Source: Pseudomonas koreensis
GTDB taxonomy: Bacteria; Pseudomonadota; Gammaproteobacteria; Pseudomonadales; Pseudomonadaceae
Assembly: GCF_012986595.1 (NCBI RefSeq)
Contig: NZ_JAAQYM010000001.1
Coordinates: 868,001 to 932,000, forward strand
Length of the DNA: 64,000 nt
Reading direction: 5' to 3'
Numbering within the stretch: the first letter of the stretch is position 1; each line of letters opens with the position of its first letter. Position numbers and translations under genes: made by a program. Below the pieces are notes generated by a model. That model saw only the letters and a program-made list of their open reading frames with translations, was not told the DNA's origin and made no database searches. This document shows, piece after piece, positions 29,529 to 40,028 of the stretch.

Positions 29529-29837
29529 ATGCAAGTCAACATCAGTGGACACCAACTGGAAGTGACCGAACCTCTGCGCGCTTACATCAACGAGAAACTC
29601 CAGCGATTGGAGCGCCATTTCGACAAGATCACCAACGTGCAGGTCACGATGTGCGTCGAAAAACTGAAGCAGAAAATCGAAGCCACCTTGCATATACCCG
29701 GCAGCGAAGTGGTCGCCAACGCGGAACATACCGATATGTACGCGGCGATCGACGCCTTGACCGACAAGCTGGATAAACAACTCAAAAAGCATAAGGAAAA
29801 GACCCAGAGCCTGCTCCAGGGCGCGACCGGTCGATAA
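29529..29837 (+). CDS. hpf: Ribosome hibernation promoting factor (short)
   Basis: A 102-residue HPF: MQVNISGHQLEVTEPLRAYINEKLQRLERHFDKI and the basic C-terminal helix LDKQLKKHKEKTQ. It binds the 30S decoding centre and promotes 100S dimers in stationary phase. AAGGAG lies eight bases before ATG 29529; the open frame extends upstream into non-homologous sequence. It lacks the C-terminal dimerisation domain of long HPF. Confidence 0.95.
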   Translation: MQVNISGHQLEVTEPLRAYINEKLQRLERHFDKITNVQVTMCVEKLKQKIEATLHIPGSEVVANAEHTDMYAAIDALTDKLDKQLKKHKEKTQSLLQGATGR

Positions 29838-29848
29838 CCCCCCACCCC

Positions 29849-30313
29849 ATGATCCGACTTGAAAGTATCCTGACCCCCGGCCGTTCCCTCGTGAACGTGC
29901 CGGGCGGCAGTAAAAAGAAAGCCCTCGAACAGATTGCCAACCTGATCGCCCGCGAAGTGCCGGATCTGGAGATGCAGGATGTCTTCGAGGCGCTGATCGC
30001 CCGTGAGAAACTCGGTTCCACCGGTTTCGGCAACGGCATCGCCATTCCCCACTGCCGCCTCAAAGGCTGCGAAGCGCCTATCAGCGCATTGATGCACCTT
30101 GATGCCCCCATCGATTTCGATGCCATCGACGGCGCACCGGTTGACCTGCTGTTTGTCCTGCTGGTCCCGGAAGCGGCCACCGATGCCCACCTGGAATTAC
30201 TGCGCCAGATCGCCAGCATGCTCGATCGCAAGGAAGTGCGCGAAAAACTGCGCAGCGCACCGAGTAACGAAGCCTTGTATCAGGTCGTCCTGAGCGAGCA
30301 GAACGGTCACTAA
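29849..30313 (+). CDS. ptsN: Nitrogen PTS EIIA component PtsN
   Basis: A 154-residue EIIA-Ntr with the phosphorylated His68 in [11 protein letters not shown]. It receives phosphate from PtsP through PtsO and regulates, rather than transporting sugar, for example potassium homeostasis and sigma-54-dependent genes. Position after rpoN-hpf and 2 bases before rapZ is typical. Confidence 0.96.
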   Translation: MIRLESILTPGRSLVNVPGGSKKKALEQIANLIAREVPDLEMQDVFEALIAREKLGSTGFGNGIAIPHCRLKGCEAPISALMHLDAPIDFDAIDGAPVDLLFVLLVPEAATDAHLELLRQIASMLDRKEVREKLRSAPSNEALYQVVLSEQNGH

Positions 30314-30315
30314 TC

Positions 30316-31173
30316 ATGCGCTTGATCATTGTCAGCGGCCGCTCCGGCTCGGGTAAAAGCACCGCACTGGATGTCCTTGAGGACAACGGCTACTACTGCA
30401 TCGATAACCTGCCGGCCGGCCTGTTGCCCGAACTCGCCGAACGCGCTCTGGTTCACACCGAACTGGCCCAGCCGCTGGTGGCTGTTTCGATTGATGCCCG
30501 CAACCTGCCAAGCCACCTGTCGCGCTTCCCCGAGCTCCTGGAAGAAGTCCGCAGCCGGCACATCCAGTGCGACGTGCTCTATCTGGATGCCGACGAGGAA
30601 ACCCTGCTCAAGCGTTTCTCGGAAACCCGTCGGCGCCACCCGTTGAGCACCGCCAATCGCTCGCTGGCCGAAGCCATTCATGACGAGACCGCCCTGCTCG
30701 GCCCGATCGCCGACCTGGCCGACCTCAAGGTCAACACCACCAATCTGAACCTGTACCAGTTGCGCGACACCATCAAGCTGCGCCTGCTGAACCAGCCAGA
30801 GCCGGGCACGGCCTTTCTGGTCGAGTCGTTCGGCTTCAAGCGCGGCATGCCGGTGGATGCGGACCTGGTGTTCGACGTACGCTGCCTGCCCAATCCGTAC
30901 TGGAAGCCGGAACTTCGCGCGCAATCGGGTCTCGATGCACCGGTCGCCGAATACCTCGCGGCGCAGCCGGAAGTCGAAGAGATGTTTCAGGACATCTACG
31001 GCTATCTGAATAAATGGCTGCCGCGCTTCGCCGCGAGCAACCGCGCCTATGTCACCATTGCCATTGGCTGCACCGGCGGGCATCACCGCTCCGTTTACCT
31101 GACCGAACGCCTGGGTCAGGCCCTGCAGAAAACCCTGAAGAACGTCCAGGTTCGCCACCGCGACCTCACTTAA
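30316..31173 (+). CDS. rapZ: RNase adapter protein RapZ
   Basis: A 285-residue P-loop protein: Walker [11 protein letters not shown] at residues 7-16, NLPAGLL, and the C-terminal [17 protein letters not shown], part of the RNA-binding domain related to 6-phosphofructokinase. In E. coli RapZ delivers the GlmZ sRNA to RNase E and so controls GlmS and amino-sugar supply; in Pseudomonas the RNA target is not established. The ptsN-rapZ-ptsO spacing (2 and 15 bases) indicates one operon. Confidence 0.95.
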   Translation: MRLIIVSGRSGSGKSTALDVLEDNGYYCIDNLPAGLLPELAERALVHTELAQPLVAVSIDARNLPSHLSRFPELLEEVRSRHIQCDVLYLDADEETLLKRFSETRRRHPLSTANRSLAEAIHDETALLGPIADLADLKVNTTNLNLYQLRDTIKLRLLNQPEPGTAFLVESFGFKRGMPVDADLVFDVRCLPNPYWKPELRAQSGLDAPVAEYLAAQPEVEEMFQDIYGYLNKWLPRFAASNRAYVTIAIGCTGGHHRSVYLTERLGQALQKTLKNVQVRHRDLT

Positions 31174-31188
31174 AGGATTCACACCGCG

Positions 31189-31464
31189 ATGCCTGCTCTG
31201 GAAATCGAAATCATCAATAAACTGGGTTTGCATGCCCGAGCGTCGGCCAAGTTCGTCGGGGTAGCGGGCCAGTTCCCGGATTGCACGATCAGAGTGGGGC
31301 GCACGCCGGAGACCACCGTTGACGGCAAAAGCATCATGGCGATGATGATGCTCGCCGCCGGCAAGGGCACCAAAATCTATCTGAGCACCGAAGGCCATCA
31401 GGAAAAGGAAGCGCTGGATGCGCTGGTGGCATTGATCAACAACTACTTCGACGAAGGCGGTTGA
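31189..31464 (+). CDS. ptsO: HPr-like phosphocarrier PtsO (NPr)
   Basis: A 91-residue HPr-fold protein of the nitrogen PTS. The phosphorylated His15 lies in LGLHARASAKF, and TTVDGKSIMAMMMLAAGKGTKI carries the Ser region equivalent to HPr Ser46. It passes phosphate from PtsP to PtsN. It is the last gene of the rpoN cluster, followed by a REPIN. Confidence 0.95.
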   Translation: MPALEIEIINKLGLHARASAKFVGVAGQFPDCTIRVGRTPETTVDGKSIMAMMMLAAGKGTKIYLSTEGHQEKEALDALVALINNYFDEGG

Positions 31465-31472
31465 TCGCCTGT

Positions 31473-31587
31473 TGTGGCGAGGGAGCTTGCTCCCGCTCGG
31501 CTGCGTAGCAGTCGTCAATACGGTGCAACTGGCAGATAGCGAATGGGGCCGCTTCGCAGCCCAGCGGGAGCAAGCTCCCTCGCCACA
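31473..31587. repeat. REPIN, class C (GCGAGGGAGCTTGCTCCC type)
   Basis: Arms TGTGGCGAGGGAGCTTGC... and its inverse (ending 31587) enclose about 60 bases containing a CTGCG-CAG / GCTTCGCAGC internal pair. It separates the convergent ptsO and ZIP genes; no separate T-run terminator was seen. Confidence 0.88.
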
Positions 31588-31594
31588 ATTCAAC

Positions 31595-32488
31595 TCAACC
31601 CAACGCCGTATCCATCACCATCATCAGACAGAACCCGATCAGCAAGCCAAGACTGGCGAGCTTGTCATGACCATTGCGTCGCGACTCGGGGATCACCTCA
31701 TGGGTCACCACCAGCAACATCGCTCCCGCCGCCAGTGCCAGCCCCAATGGCAACAACAGCTCCGCCAGGCCGACCAGCCACGCACACAACAGGGCAAACA
31801 CCGGCTCGACCAGACCTGACGCTGCGCCGATCACGAACGCCTTGACCCGCGACATCCCCGCCCCGGCCAACACCAGCGCAATCACCAGCCCTTCCGGCAC
31901 ATCCTGCAAGGCAATGCCCATCGCCAGGCTGTCCGCGTCGGGCATGCCGCCGCCCGCCGACACGCCGACCGCCATGCCTTCAGGAATGTTGTGGGCAATG
32001 ATCGCGAAGACGAACAGCCAGATTCGCGGTGGAATCACCGGGTGTTCAAGGGTGCCGACCAGCATTTGCGCAGAGGCGCCGGACAAGCGCAGATCCACCA
32101 GATACAGGGCACACGCACCGAGCAGGATGCCAAAGCAGATCAGGCCACTGGCGGCCCATGGTGTCAGACCCAGGCTTTCAGCGGCTGCGATGCCGGGCAC
32201 GATCAGCGAAAACGCCGTCGCGGCCAGCATCACCCCTGCTCCAAACCCCAGCAACGTATCGCCAAGTGCCTGTGGCATGTTGCGAATGACCAGCACCGGA
32301 ACAGCGCCAAGCGCTGTGCCGAGTGCGCAGATCGCACCACCCTGCAACGCCCGCGACAGTCGCGGCTCCAGACTTAGCCACTCCAGTCCATGGGCGACCA
32401 GCAAGGTCATGCCCGCCAACAGCAACAACGATCCCACGGCGTAACGAAACATACGCCCACCGCCGATCGTCAGTGTCTCAGTGCCCAT
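31595..32488 (-). CDS. ZIP family metal transporter
   Basis: A 297-residue integral membrane protein with about eight TM helices. The metal path is marked by HNIPEGMAVG in TM4 and QDVPEGL in TM5, characteristic of ZIP transporters of the ZupT/GufA type; a His in TM7-8 (VVTHEVIPESRR) is also typical. Uptake of Zn2+, Mn2+ or Fe2+ into the cytoplasm is expected; specificity is not readable. AAGG lies six bases before ATG 32488. It lies 30 bases downstream of sodA in the same direction and may be read through from the Fur operon. Confidence 0.9.
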   Translation of the reverse strand: MGTETLTIGGGRMFRYAVGSLLLLAGMTLLVAHGLEWLSLEPRLSRALQGGAICALGTALGAVPVLVIRNMPQALGDTLLGFGAGVMLAATAFSLIVPGIAAAESLGLTPWAASGLICFGILLGACALYLVDLRLSGASAQMLVGTLEHPVIPPRIWLFVFAIIAHNIPEGMAVGVSAGGGMPDADSLAMGIALQDVPEGLVIALVLAGAGMSRVKAFVIGAASGLVEPVFALLCAWLVGLAELLLPLGLALAAGAMLLVVTHEVIPESRRNGHDKLASLGLLIGFCLMMVMDTALG

Positions 32489-32518
32489 AGTCAGCCTTGG
32501 ATTGTTTTTATAGAAGAC

Positions 32519-33130
32519 TTAAACCAGTGCGGCCTGATAACGCGCGGCGACTTCCGGCCAGTTGATCACGTTGTAGAACGCGTTGATGTATTCCGGGCGA
32601 CGGTTTTGATAACGCAGGTAGTAGGCGTGCTCCCAGACGTCCAGACCGAGAATCGGCGTATTGCCGTTCATCAGCGGGCTGTCCTGATTGCCGCTGCTTT
32701 CCACGATCAGTTTCTTGTCGGGTGTGACGCTGAGCCAGGCCCAGCCACTGCCGAACCGGGTCAACGCGGCTTTGGTGAACGCTTCCTTGAAACGCTCGAG
32801 CCCGCCCAGTTGTTCATCGATTGCCTGGGCCAGCGCGCCATCAGGCTTGCCACCACCGTTGGGCACCATGACTTCCCAGAACAGCGAGTGGTTGGCGTGT
32901 CCGCCGCCCTGATTGATCACGGCCGCGCGGAGTTTTTCCGGCAATTGCTGGACGCTGGCGACCAGTTTTTCAACCGGCCACTCGGCAAACTCGGTGCCTT
33001 CAACCGCCGCGTTGAGGTTGTTGATGTAGGTCTGGTGGTGCTTGGTGTAGTGGATTTCCATGGTCTGCGCATCGATATGCGGTTCCAAGGCGTCGTAGGC
33101 GTACGGCAAGGCAGGCAACGTAAAAGCCAT
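32519..33130 (-). CDS. sodA: Superoxide dismutase, Mn type
   Basis: A 203-residue Fe/Mn SOD dismutating superoxide in the cytoplasm. Metal ligands appear in [13 protein letters not shown] (first His), [10 protein letters not shown] (second His), and [12 protein letters not shown] (Asp and His). The [10 protein letters not shown] sequence is the Mn-type form. The fagA-fumC-orf-sodA order is the known iron-starvation operon of P. aeruginosa, where Mn-SOD replaces Fe-SOD. The ATG is two bases beyond the stop of the upstream gene. Confidence 0.96.
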   Translation of the reverse strand: MAFTLPALPYAYDALEPHIDAQTMEIHYTKHHQTYINNLNAAVEGTEFAEWPVEKLVASVQQLPEKLRAAVINQGGGHANHSLFWEVMVPNGGGKPDGALAQAIDEQLGGLERFKEAFTKAALTRFGSGWAWLSVTPDKKLIVESSGNQDSPLMNGNTPILGLDVWEHAYYLRYQNRRPEYINAFYNVINWPEVAARYQAALV

Positions 33131-33132
33131 TT

Positions 33133-33573
33133 TCAGTGAACTCCATGGTGATGTGTGGCTGGCGCGCGACGCGCATTGCCGGTATCCGGATGCAGCAGAC
33201 GCTGGGTGCGCGGGTATTCGCCGTGCTCGCTGATGAAATTCAGCAGTTCGACGTAGGTCTTGCTGCTCTGGCGCAACGCCGCTTCCCGCAGGGCCGGACG
33301 CAGGCGCTCGTCCTGCATGGTCTGCAACAGCCGTTGATGAATCGCGCAAAGGTATTCGGCGCTCTCCTCCGGTTGATTCAGGCGCAGGTGCAGATCCGCG
33401 AGGTTGTGGTGGGAGACGACGCAGGCCGCCACCGCTTCGTCGGCATCGGCCCAGCGTTCGAACAGCACTTGCGCCAGGGCCAGGGCTTGCAGGTAAGCCT
33501 CGCGGGCATCGATCAGCTCGCCGAGCATGAAGCAGCGATTGGCCCGTTCGATCGTGCGTTTCCAGTGCTCCAT
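33133..33573 (-). CDS. Conserved hypothetical protein of the fumC-sodA operon
   Basis: A 146-residue soluble, helix-rich protein without a recognised domain name. Residues about 1-110 alternate amphipathic helices in a TPR-like way ([61 protein letters not shown]). The C-terminus is His-rich ([12 protein letters not shown]), which could bind metal. It lies between fumC and sodA with a 2-base gap to sodA, so it is coexpressed under iron limitation. The position matches the orfX of P. aeruginosa. Function is unknown. Confidence 0.85.
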   Translation of the reverse strand: MEHWKRTIERANRCFMLGELIDAREAYLQALALAQVLFERWADADEAVAACVVSHHNLADLHLRLNQPEESAEYLCAIHQRLLQTMQDERLRPALREAALRQSSKTYVELLNFISEHGEYPRTQRLLHPDTGNARRAPATHHHGVH

Positions 33574-33600
33574 GGTGAACCTCCAAAGCGGTTGCGGTAT

Positions 33601-34977
33601 TTACACGCCGCCAGCGGTGAGTTTCTCGGGGTTGAGCAACTCTTCCAGCTGGCTGCGTGACAGGTCGGTGTGCTCCAGCGCGACGTCGATCACCGGGCGG
33701 CCCTGCTTGTAGGCTTGCTTGGCGATTTCGGCAGCTTTCTGGTAGCCAATGATCGGGTTGAGCGCGGTGACCAGAATCGGGTTGCGCGCCAACGCTTCCT
33801 TGAGTCGTGCCTCATTGACCTTGAAGCTGGCGATGGCCTTGTCACCAAGCAGACGGCTGGCATTGGCCAACAACTCGATGCTGCTCAGCAGGTTCTGGGC
33901 AATGACCGGCAGCATCACGTTCAGCTCGAAGTTGCCCGACTGCCCGGCGATGGTGATCACCGAGTCGTTGCCGATCACTTGGGCGGCAACCATCGCGGTG
34001 GCTTCCGGGATCACCGGGTTGACCTTGCCCGGCATGATCGACGAGCCCGGTTGCAGGCCCTCGAGTTCGATTTCACCGAGACCGGCGAGCGGACCGGAGT
34101 TCATCCAGCGCAGATCATTGGCGATTTTCATCAGCGACACGGCGGTGGCCTTGAGCTGGCCGGAGACCGCAACGGCGGTGTCCTGCGAACCGATCAGGGC
34201 AAACAGATCCTTGCCCGGGGTGAACTGCACATGGGTCAGCTGACTCAGGTGGCGACTGAAGCGCGCGGCGAATTCCGGGTGGGCGTTGATCCCGGTTCCC
34301 ACCGCCGTGCCGCCCTGCGCCAGCGATTGCAGGCTTGGCAGCAAATCCTGCAGGTGAGCGATGTTGGCCTTGAGCTGCTGCGCCCAGCCATTGAGCACCT
34401 GACTCATGCGCACCGGCATCGCGTCCATCAAGTGCGTGCGACCGGTTTTGACGTGCTGGTGCACCTGCCCGGCTTTGTTTTCGATGACCTGTACCAGGTG
34501 CAGCAGCGCCGGCAGCAATTGCTCGTGCAACGCCAGGGTGGCACTGACGTGGATGGTGGTCGGAATGATGTCGTTGCTGCTCTGGCCGCAGTTGACGTGA
34601 TCGTTCGGATTGACCGGTTCGTCCAGCAGACGGCTGGCGAGGGTCGCGATCACTTCGTTGGCGTTCATGTTGGAGCTGGTGCCGGAACCGGTCTGGAAGA
34701 TATCCACTGGAAAATGCTGCATGAAGTCGCCTTCGAGCAGGCCTTGCGCCGCGTCACTGATGGCCTTGCCTTGCGCCGCGCTGAGCTGATTGAGTTCGAC
34801 GTTGGCCCGCGCCGCGGCGGCTTTGGCGAGGATCAGCGCGCGAATGAATTGGGTCGGCATCGGTTTACCGCTGATCGGGAAGTTATCCACCGCACGCTGG
34901 GTCTGCGCGCCGTAGAGAGCGTCCACCGGCACCTGCAGTTCGCCCATGCTGTCGCGCTCAATACGTGTCTTGGTCAT
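33601..34977 (-). CDS. fumC: Fumarate hydratase class II (iron-independent)
   Basis: A 458-residue class II fumarase converting fumarate and malate in the TCA cycle without an iron-sulfur cluster. Signatures are [41 protein letters not shown] and the [12 protein letters not shown] loop with the catalytic Ser. In this operon it substitutes for Fe-S fumarases when iron is scarce. The start overlaps fagA by 20 bases, so translation is coupled to fagA. Confidence 0.96.
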   Translation of the reverse strand: MTKTRIERDSMGELQVPVDALYGAQTQRAVDNFPISGKPMPTQFIRALILAKAAAARANVELNQLSAAQGKAISDAAQGLLEGDFMQHFPVDIFQTGSGTSSNMNANEVIATLASRLLDEPVNPNDHVNCGQSSNDIIPTTIHVSATLALHEQLLPALLHLVQVIENKAGQVHQHVKTGRTHLMDAMPVRMSQVLNGWAQQLKANIAHLQDLLPSLQSLAQGGTAVGTGINAHPEFAARFSRHLSQLTHVQFTPGKDLFALIGSQDTAVAVSGQLKATAVSLMKIANDLRWMNSGPLAGLGEIELEGLQPGSSIMPGKVNPVIPEATAMVAAQVIGNDSVITIAGQSGNFELNVMLPVIAQNLLSSIELLANASRLLGDKAIASFKVNEARLKEALARNPILVTALNPIIGYQKAAEIAKQAYKQGRPVIDVALEHTDLSRSQLEELLNPEKLTAGGV

Positions 34978-35365
34978 CGGTAAATCCTTGGACTAATTCA
35001 ATGAGAGGAATCGAGGGTTGCAACTCGCAGGTGGCGAGCTGCCAGGTGTAGCGCTGCCAACGCTGGAGCCGGCAGTTGCACAGCGACAGGCGCTCCATTT
35101 CACGCAACGGACGCCAGGCTTGATCAAGACACAGGCTGCGCCAGTGCCACGGCAACGCGATGTCGGTGGCCGTGTCGAGCAGCAGACGGAAGGCGGTTTC
35201 AGCGATGGTCCAGGGAGAGGTAGCTGTGCAGCAGGCCAGATAACGGCCCTCGGCCAGGTAATGTTCGATCAGGCGCGGTTCGTCAGGATCCATCGCGCAG
35301 CGGATCTGGCGACTCATCCAGCGCCAGCTTTCGAGGTACGGCTGCTCGTGCAAGGCAGAACTCAT
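34958..35365 (-). CDS. fagA: Fur-associated protein FagA
   Basis: A 135-residue small protein, first gene of the fagA-fumC-orf-sodA operon. Sequence is Trp- and Cys-containing (LESWRWMSRQIRCAMDP; LACCTATSPWTIAETAFRLLLD; LCLDQAWRPLREMERLSLCNC) with no known domain. Identification rests on operon position and the Fur-like box directly upstream. Function is unknown; the CC and CxC could bind metal, which is speculation. Confidence 0.82.
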   Translation of the reverse strand: MSSALHEQPYLESWRWMSRQIRCAMDPDEPRLIEHYLAEGRYLACCTATSPWTIAETAFRLLLDTATDIALPWHWRSLCLDQAWRPLREMERLSLCNCRLQRWQRYTWQLATCELQPSIPLIELVQGFTDDQDTY

Positions 35366-35390
35366 GATCCGGGACTCGTTCGGAGATGAG

Positions 35391-35416
35391 ATTCATTATT
35401 AGATGATAATGAGAAC
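35391..35416 (-). promoter_or_regulatory. Fur box upstream of fagA
   Basis: ATTCATTATTAGATGATAAT followed by GAGAAC contains GATAAT and ATTATT-type hexamers arranged as overlapping Fur repeats, 26 bases upstream of the fagA start. It fits Fur repression of this operon under iron-replete conditions, as known for the P. aeruginosa operon. Confidence 0.8.
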
Positions 35417-35458
35417 CAAAACAAGAGTGCCTTGGCAGGAGCTGCCGAAGCTGGACAT

Positions 35459-35498
35459 AAAAAAGGCGCGCCATCCGAATTGGGTGGCGCGCCTTTTT
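35459..35498 (-). terminator. Rho-independent terminator after pmbA
   Basis: The stem GGCGCGCCA / TGGCGCGCC (35465-35493, loop TCCGAATTGGG) has an A-run on the left, read as T-run on the minus strand, 24 bases beyond the pmbA stop. A T-run on the other side makes it bidirectional. Confidence 0.88.
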
Positions 35499-35516
35499 GC
35501 GTAGCGGAATTGGAGG

Positions 35517-36863
35517 TCAGCTGCCCGCGACAGTCATCCGCTCGATCAGCACCGAGCCCGTACGAATGTTGCTGCGCAGTTCCAGATCATTACCGACCGC
35601 AACGATCTGCTTGAACATATCGCGCATGTTGCCGGCGATGGTCACTTCCTGCACCGCGAACTGGATTTCGCCGTTCTCGACCCAGAAACCCGCCGCCCCG
35701 CGCGAATAGTCGCCAGTGACCATGTTCAAGCCATGGCCCATCAGCTCGGTCACCAACAGGCCACGGCCCATACGGCGCAGCAATGCCGCCTGGTCTTCAT
35801 CACCGTGGGTCACGAACAGGTTGTGCACGCCGCCAGCGTTGGCGGTGCTCGGCATGCCGAGTTTGCGCCCGGAGTACGTACCAAGGATGTACGACACCAG
35901 CTCACCCTTCTCGACGAACGGTTTGGCATAGGTAGCCAGGCCATCACCGTCGTAGGACGCACTGCCCATGGCGCGCATCAGGTGTGGACGCTCGTCGATG
36001 GTCAGCCATTCCGGAAACAGCTTCTGCCCCAGCGTGCCTTCAAGGAACGAGGACTTGCGGTACAGGCTGCCGCCGGAAATCGCCGAGAGGAAGCTGCCGA
36101 ACAATCCGCCCGCCAGCTCGGCGGAAAACAGCACCGGCACTTCGCAGGTCGGTACCGGACGCGCGCCCAGACGGCTCGCTGCTCGTTGTGCGGCACGCTG
36201 GCCGATACTCACCGGATCCGCCAGCAGACTGCCCTGGCGATTGACGTCATACCAGTAATCACGCTGCATCTGGCCGTCGGCCTCGGCGATCATCACGCAA
36301 CTGAGGCTGTGTCGGGTCGACGCGTAACCGCCGACGAAACCGTGGCTGTTGCCATACACGCGGCAGCCCTGATGGGTGCTGAGGGTGGTGCCGTCAGCGT
36401 TCTTGATCCGCGCATCGGCGTCGAACGCCGCCGCTTCACAGAGCAACGCCTTCTCGATGGCCTGCTCCGGGGTGATGTCCCATTCGTGGAACAGGTCGAA
36501 ATCCTGCTGATCCTTGGCCATCAGCGCCGCATCAGCCAGGCCCGAAGCTTCGTCTTCAGAGGTGTGCTTGGCGATCGCCAGTGCGGCGGCGACGGTTTCA
36601 CGAATCGCGTCAGGCCCGGTGGCGGAGGTGCTGGCCGAGCCTTTGCGCTGGCCGACGTACAGGGTGATGCCGAAACCCTGGTCGCGGTTGAATTCGACCG
36701 TCTCGACTTCACGCTGGCGCACCGACGTCGACAAACCCTGCTCCAGCGACACTGCGACTTCGCAGGCACTGGCGCCCTGACGCTTGGCTTCGGCGATGAT
36801 CTGCTCGACCTGTTCCTGCAGTGCCGGCAATGCCTGCGGGCCGACGCTTTGAACTGCACTCAT
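35517..36863 (-). CDS. pmbA: Metalloprotease subunit PmbA (TldE)
   Basis: A 448-residue PmbA/TldE protein. It partners with TldD in a heterodimeric protease that trims unfolded peptides such as microcin B17 precursor and degrades CcdA; it lacks the HExxxH zinc motif itself. Visible family blocks are [50 protein letters not shown] and [28 protein letters not shown] 36863 has GGAG six bases upstream; GTG 36875 is in frame but too close to that site. It is divergent from yjgA. Confidence 0.94.
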   Translation of the reverse strand: MSAVQSVGPQALPALQEQVEQIIAEAKRQGASACEVAVSLEQGLSTSVRQREVETVEFNRDQGFGITLYVGQRKGSASTSATGPDAIRETVAAALAIAKHTSEDEASGLADAALMAKDQQDFDLFHEWDITPEQAIEKALLCEAAAFDADARIKNADGTTLSTHQGCRVYGNSHGFVGGYASTRHSLSCVMIAEADGQMQRDYWYDVNRQGSLLADPVSIGQRAAQRAASRLGARPVPTCEVPVLFSAELAGGLFGSFLSAISGGSLYRKSSFLEGTLGQKLFPEWLTIDERPHLMRAMGSASYDGDGLATYAKPFVEKGELVSYILGTYSGRKLGMPSTANAGGVHNLFVTHGDEDQAALLRRMGRGLLVTELMGHGLNMVTGDYSRGAAGFWVENGEIQFAVQEVTIAGNMRDMFKQIVAVGNDLELRSNIRTGSVLIERMTVAGS

Positions 36864-36971
36864 GCTCATCTCCACTCAAATTCTGCTTTCGGCTGGGGTC
36901 ATCGAGCGACCGGGCCGGACAAGCGGCCCCCGACTGGTTATCATGGCGGCGTTTCTTTGCGGACTGCCACC

Positions 36972-37496
36972 ATGGTTGATTCTTACGACGACTCCCTCGA
37001 TACGGGAGAAAAAAGCAAATCTCAGGTCAAACGCGAGCTGCATGCTCTGGTTGACCTTGGCGAGCGCCTTACAACACTCAAGCCCGACTTGCAGGCAAAA
37101 CTGCCATTGACCGACGCTTTGCGCCGGGCCCTGGCCGATGCGCCCAAGCACACCGCGAACATTGCGCGTAAACGGCACTTGCAGTTCATCGGCAAACTGA
37201 TGCGCGATCAGGACACTGACGCGATTCTGGTATTGCTCGATCAACTCGATGCCTCCACCCGTCAGTACAACGAGCGTTTCCACAACCTCGAACGCTGGCG
37301 TGACCGCCTGATCGCCGGTGACGATGCCGTGCTGGAGAAATTCGTCGTCGAGTACCCGGACGCCGATCGCCAGCAGTTGCGTTCCCTGATCCGTCAGGCT
37401 CAGCACGAGGTTGCGCAAAACAAACCTCCTGCTTCCAGCCGCAAGATCTTCAAATACATCCGTGAGCTGGACGATACCCAACGCGGCCTGCGTTGA
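36972..37496 (+). CDS. yjgA: Ribosome-associated protein YjgA (DarP)
   Basis: A 174-residue DUF615 protein, highly charged and helical. [20 protein letters not shown] and the C-terminal [14 protein letters not shown] are typical. DarP associates with late 50S precursors in E. coli. ATG 36972 is the family start ([18 protein letters not shown]); upstream open frame is the shadow of pmbA. It lies inverted between pmbA and tldD, as in other pseudomonads. Confidence 0.92.
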   Translation: MVDSYDDSLDTGEKSKSQVKRELHALVDLGERLTTLKPDLQAKLPLTDALRRALADAPKHTANIARKRHLQFIGKLMRDQDTDAILVLLDQLDASTRQYNERFHNLERWRDRLIAGDDAVLEKFVVEYPDADRQQLRSLIRQAQHEVAQNKPPASSRKIFKYIRELDDTQRGLR

Positions 37497-37504
37497 TATT
37501 CGCC

Positions 37505-37580
37505 CCTGTAGGAGCTGCCGCAGGCTGCGATCTTTTGATCTTGAAAAAGCAAAGATCGCAGCCTGCGGCAGTTCCTGCAG
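37505..37580. repeat. REPIN, class B
   Basis: CCTGTAGGAGCTGCCGCAGG... and its inverse ...GCAGTTCCTGCAG enclose a 12-base loop. It lies between the convergent yjgA and tldD genes. The right arm has two substitutions near its outer end. Confidence 0.88.
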
Positions 37581-37589
37581 CTGGTTTAT

Positions 37590-39032
37590 TTATGCACCCG
37601 TGCCACCCACGGTAATCGCATCGATCTTCAGCGTCGGCTGACCGACACCCACCGGCACCGACTGCCCGTCCTTGCCGCACGTCCCCACTCCGCTGTCCAG
37701 CGCCAGATCGTTACCGACCATCGATACCCGGCTCATCGCCTCGGGGCCGTTGCCGATCAATGTCGCGCCCTTGACCGGTGCGGTGATCTTGCCGTCTTCG
37801 ATCAGGTACGCTTCGCTGGTGGAAAATACGAACTTGCCGCTGGTGATGTCGACCTGACCGCCGCCAAGGTTGGCGCAGTAGATGCCTTTCTTCACCGACG
37901 CGATGATTTCCGCCGGATCGCTTTCGCCACCGAGCATGTAGGTGTTGGTCATGCGCGGCATCGGCAGATGCGCGTAGGACTCGCGCCGACCATTGCCGGT
38001 GCGTGCCACACCCATCAGGCGCGCGTTGAGCTTGTCCTGCATGTAGCCCTTGAGCACGCCGTTCTCGATCAGCGTGGTGCACTCGGTCGGGGTGCCTTCG
38101 TCGTCGACGCTCAGCGAACCGCGACGACCGCTCAGGGTGCCGTCATCGACGATGGTGCACAGCTTGGACGCAACCATCTCACCCATGCGCCCGCTGTAGG
38201 CGGAACTGCCCTTGCGGTTGAAGTCGCCTTCCAGACCGTGGCCGACCGCTTCATGCAGCAGCACGCCGGACCAGCCCGAACCCAATACCACCGGCAAAGT
38301 GCCGGCCGGGGCCGGAATCGCTTCCAGGTTCACCAGCGCCTGACGCAGCGCTTCACGGGCATACCCCATGGCGCGGTCTTCGGCGAGGAAGTAACGGTAG
38401 TCGGTACGCCCGCCACCGCCATGCCCGCCGCGCTCGCGGCGGCCATTCTGCTCAACGATCACGCTGACGTTGAAACGCACCAGCGGACGCACATCGGCAG
38501 CCAGACCACCGTCGGTGGACGCCACCAGAATCCGCTCCCAGACCCCGGCCATGCTCACGCTGACCTGCTGAATCCGTGAGTCGAGAGCGCGGGTGGCAAC
38601 GTCGATACGCTTGAGCAATTCGACTTTCTCGGCGCGGCTCAGCACTTCCAGCGGGTTGTCCGGCGCATACAACTGCGCGACATCCTGGGTGGAGAACGCT
38701 TGCACCGTGCCGTTCTGCCCGGCGCGGGAGATCGAGCGTGCGGCGCGGGCCGCAGCGCCGAGGGCTTCGAGGGTGATCGCATTGCTGTAGGCAAAACCGG
38801 TTTTCTCACCGGATTGCGCACGCACACCAACGCCCTGGTCGAGGTTGAAGCTGCCTTCCTTGACGATACCGTCTTCCAGCGACCACGACTCGGAGATCTG
38901 ACCCTGAAAATACAGGTCGGCCGCATCGATGCCCGGACCTGCCAGATCGCCGAGCACGCCTTGCAGGCTCTCGAGGGTCACGCCGCCGGGCGCCAACAGG
39001 TGATCACTGACTGAGGACAACAACTCGCTCAT
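37590..39032 (-). CDS. tldD: Metalloprotease TldD
   Basis: A 480-residue catalytic subunit of the TldD/PmbA protease. The zinc motif [11 protein letters not shown] (HExxxH) is near residue 260. Other family blocks are [53 protein letters not shown] and the C-terminal [17 protein letters not shown] with a conserved Cys. AGGCG precedes ATG 39032. The nitrilase gene upstream is four bases away, so the two are cotranscribed. Confidence 0.95.
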   Translation of the reverse strand: MSELLSSVSDHLLAPGGVTLESLQGVLGDLAGPGIDAADLYFQGQISESWSLEDGIVKEGSFNLDQGVGVRAQSGEKTGFAYSNAITLEALGAAARAARSISRAGQNGTVQAFSTQDVAQLYAPDNPLEVLSRAEKVELLKRIDVATRALDSRIQQVSVSMAGVWERILVASTDGGLAADVRPLVRFNVSVIVEQNGRRERGGHGGGGRTDYRYFLAEDRAMGYAREALRQALVNLEAIPAPAGTLPVVLGSGWSGVLLHEAVGHGLEGDFNRKGSSAYSGRMGEMVASKLCTIVDDGTLSGRRGSLSVDDEGTPTECTTLIENGVLKGYMQDKLNARLMGVARTGNGRRESYAHLPMPRMTNTYMLGGESDPAEIIASVKKGIYCANLGGGQVDITSGKFVFSTSEAYLIEDGKITAPVKGATLIGNGPEAMSRVSMVGNDLALDSGVGTCGKDGQSVPVGVGQPTLKIDAITVGGTGA

Positions 39033-39036
39033 AGGT

Positions 39037-39897
39037 TTACGCCTTAAATTCATGTTCTGAAGCAGGCCGCTGTGCGCCCTGCGAGAAAAACCGCCGATGA
39101 TTCGTCACCGGCATTCGCGCCCTGATGGACGCCTGTTCATCACTGTCGCGTTCGGCCAACAACACCGCTTCGCCTTGATCCTGATGCGCCAGCACGCGGC
39201 CCCACGGATCAATAATCGCCGCATGACCAAAGGTTTCCCGCGGTCCCGGGTGGGTCCCGCCCTGTGCTGCCGCCAACACATAACACTGCGTCTCGATGGC
39301 CCGGGCGCGAATCAGCACGTCCCAGTGCGCTGCCCCCGTCACTGCAGTGAAGGCCGACGGGGCGGTGATCAACTCGGCACCGGCGGCGCGCAGCTCGCTG
39401 TACAGCTCCGGAAAGCGCAGGTCGTAACACACCGTCAGACCCACTCGGCCCACCGGCGTGTCCGCCACCACCACGCCACTACCATAAGCATAGTCATCGG
39501 ATTCGCGATACCGCCCGCGATTGTCCGCCACATCGACATCGAACAGGTGCAACTTGTCATACCGCGCCACGGTTTCGCCCTGATCGTTGACCAGCAGCGA
39601 ACAGGCATGCGATTTGGCATCCGGCTGACCTAGCGGTGGCAACGGCAACGTGCCGGCCACTATCCATAACTTGAGGTCGCGGGCGGCCTGTTTCAACCAC
39701 GGCAGGATCGGGCCCTCGCCGAGTGCTTCGGCGCGGCCGATGGCGGCAATGTCGCGACGGCCCATGGCGGCGAAGTTCTCCGGCAGCACCGCCAGCTTCG
39801 CGCCGCCGGCAGCAGCCTGCTCAAGCAGGCGTCGGGCCTGGGCCAGATTGGCCAGCACATCGCTCTGGCTGACCATTTGAATCACCGCTAAAGACAT
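39037..39897 (-). CDS. Carbon-nitrogen hydrolase (nitrilase superfamily, Nit1/YafV-like)
   Basis: A 286-residue amidase of the nitrilase superfamily. The Glu-Lys-Cys triad is in [20 protein letters not shown] and [11 protein letters not shown]. The KLHLFDVD and CYDLRFPE forms match the Nit1/Nit2 branch, whose members repair deaminated glutathione; that assignment is likely but not proven. GAGGAG precedes ATG 39897 by five bases. It lies between yhdP and tldD, as in P. aeruginosa. Confidence 0.9.
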   Translation of the reverse strand: MSLAVIQMVSQSDVLANLAQARRLLEQAAAGGAKLAVLPENFAAMGRRDIAAIGRAEALGEGPILPWLKQAARDLKLWIVAGTLPLPPLGQPDAKSHACSLLVNDQGETVARYDKLHLFDVDVADNRGRYRESDDYAYGSGVVVADTPVGRVGLTVCYDLRFPELYSELRAAGAELITAPSAFTAVTGAAHWDVLIRARAIETQCYVLAAAQGGTHPGPRETFGHAAIIDPWGRVLAHQDQGEAVLLAERDSDEQASIRARMPVTNHRRFFSQGAQRPASEHEFKA

Positions 39898-39927
39898 GGC
39901 CGCTCCTCGGGATCTGCACATAACTTT

Positions 39928-40009
39928 GCAGGAGCTGCCGAAGGCTGCGATCTTTGGATCTGACTCAAAAAACCAAATCAAAAGATCGCAGCCTTCGGCA
40001 GCTCCTGCC
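39928..40009. repeat. REPIN, class B
   Basis: Arms TGCAGGAGCTGCCGAAGGCTGCGATC and its inverse lie on either side of a 20-base loop, between yhdP and the nitrilase gene, which run in the same direction. It could therefore act on one polycistronic transcript. Confidence 0.88.
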
Positions 40010-40028
40010 AAGGGGTAGTTTCTGCTAG

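Noticed and set aside
31473..31587. CRISPR-like repeat pair
   Set aside because: The two repeats are inverted, not direct, with one unit only; they are REP arms. No spaced direct repeats were found in the window.
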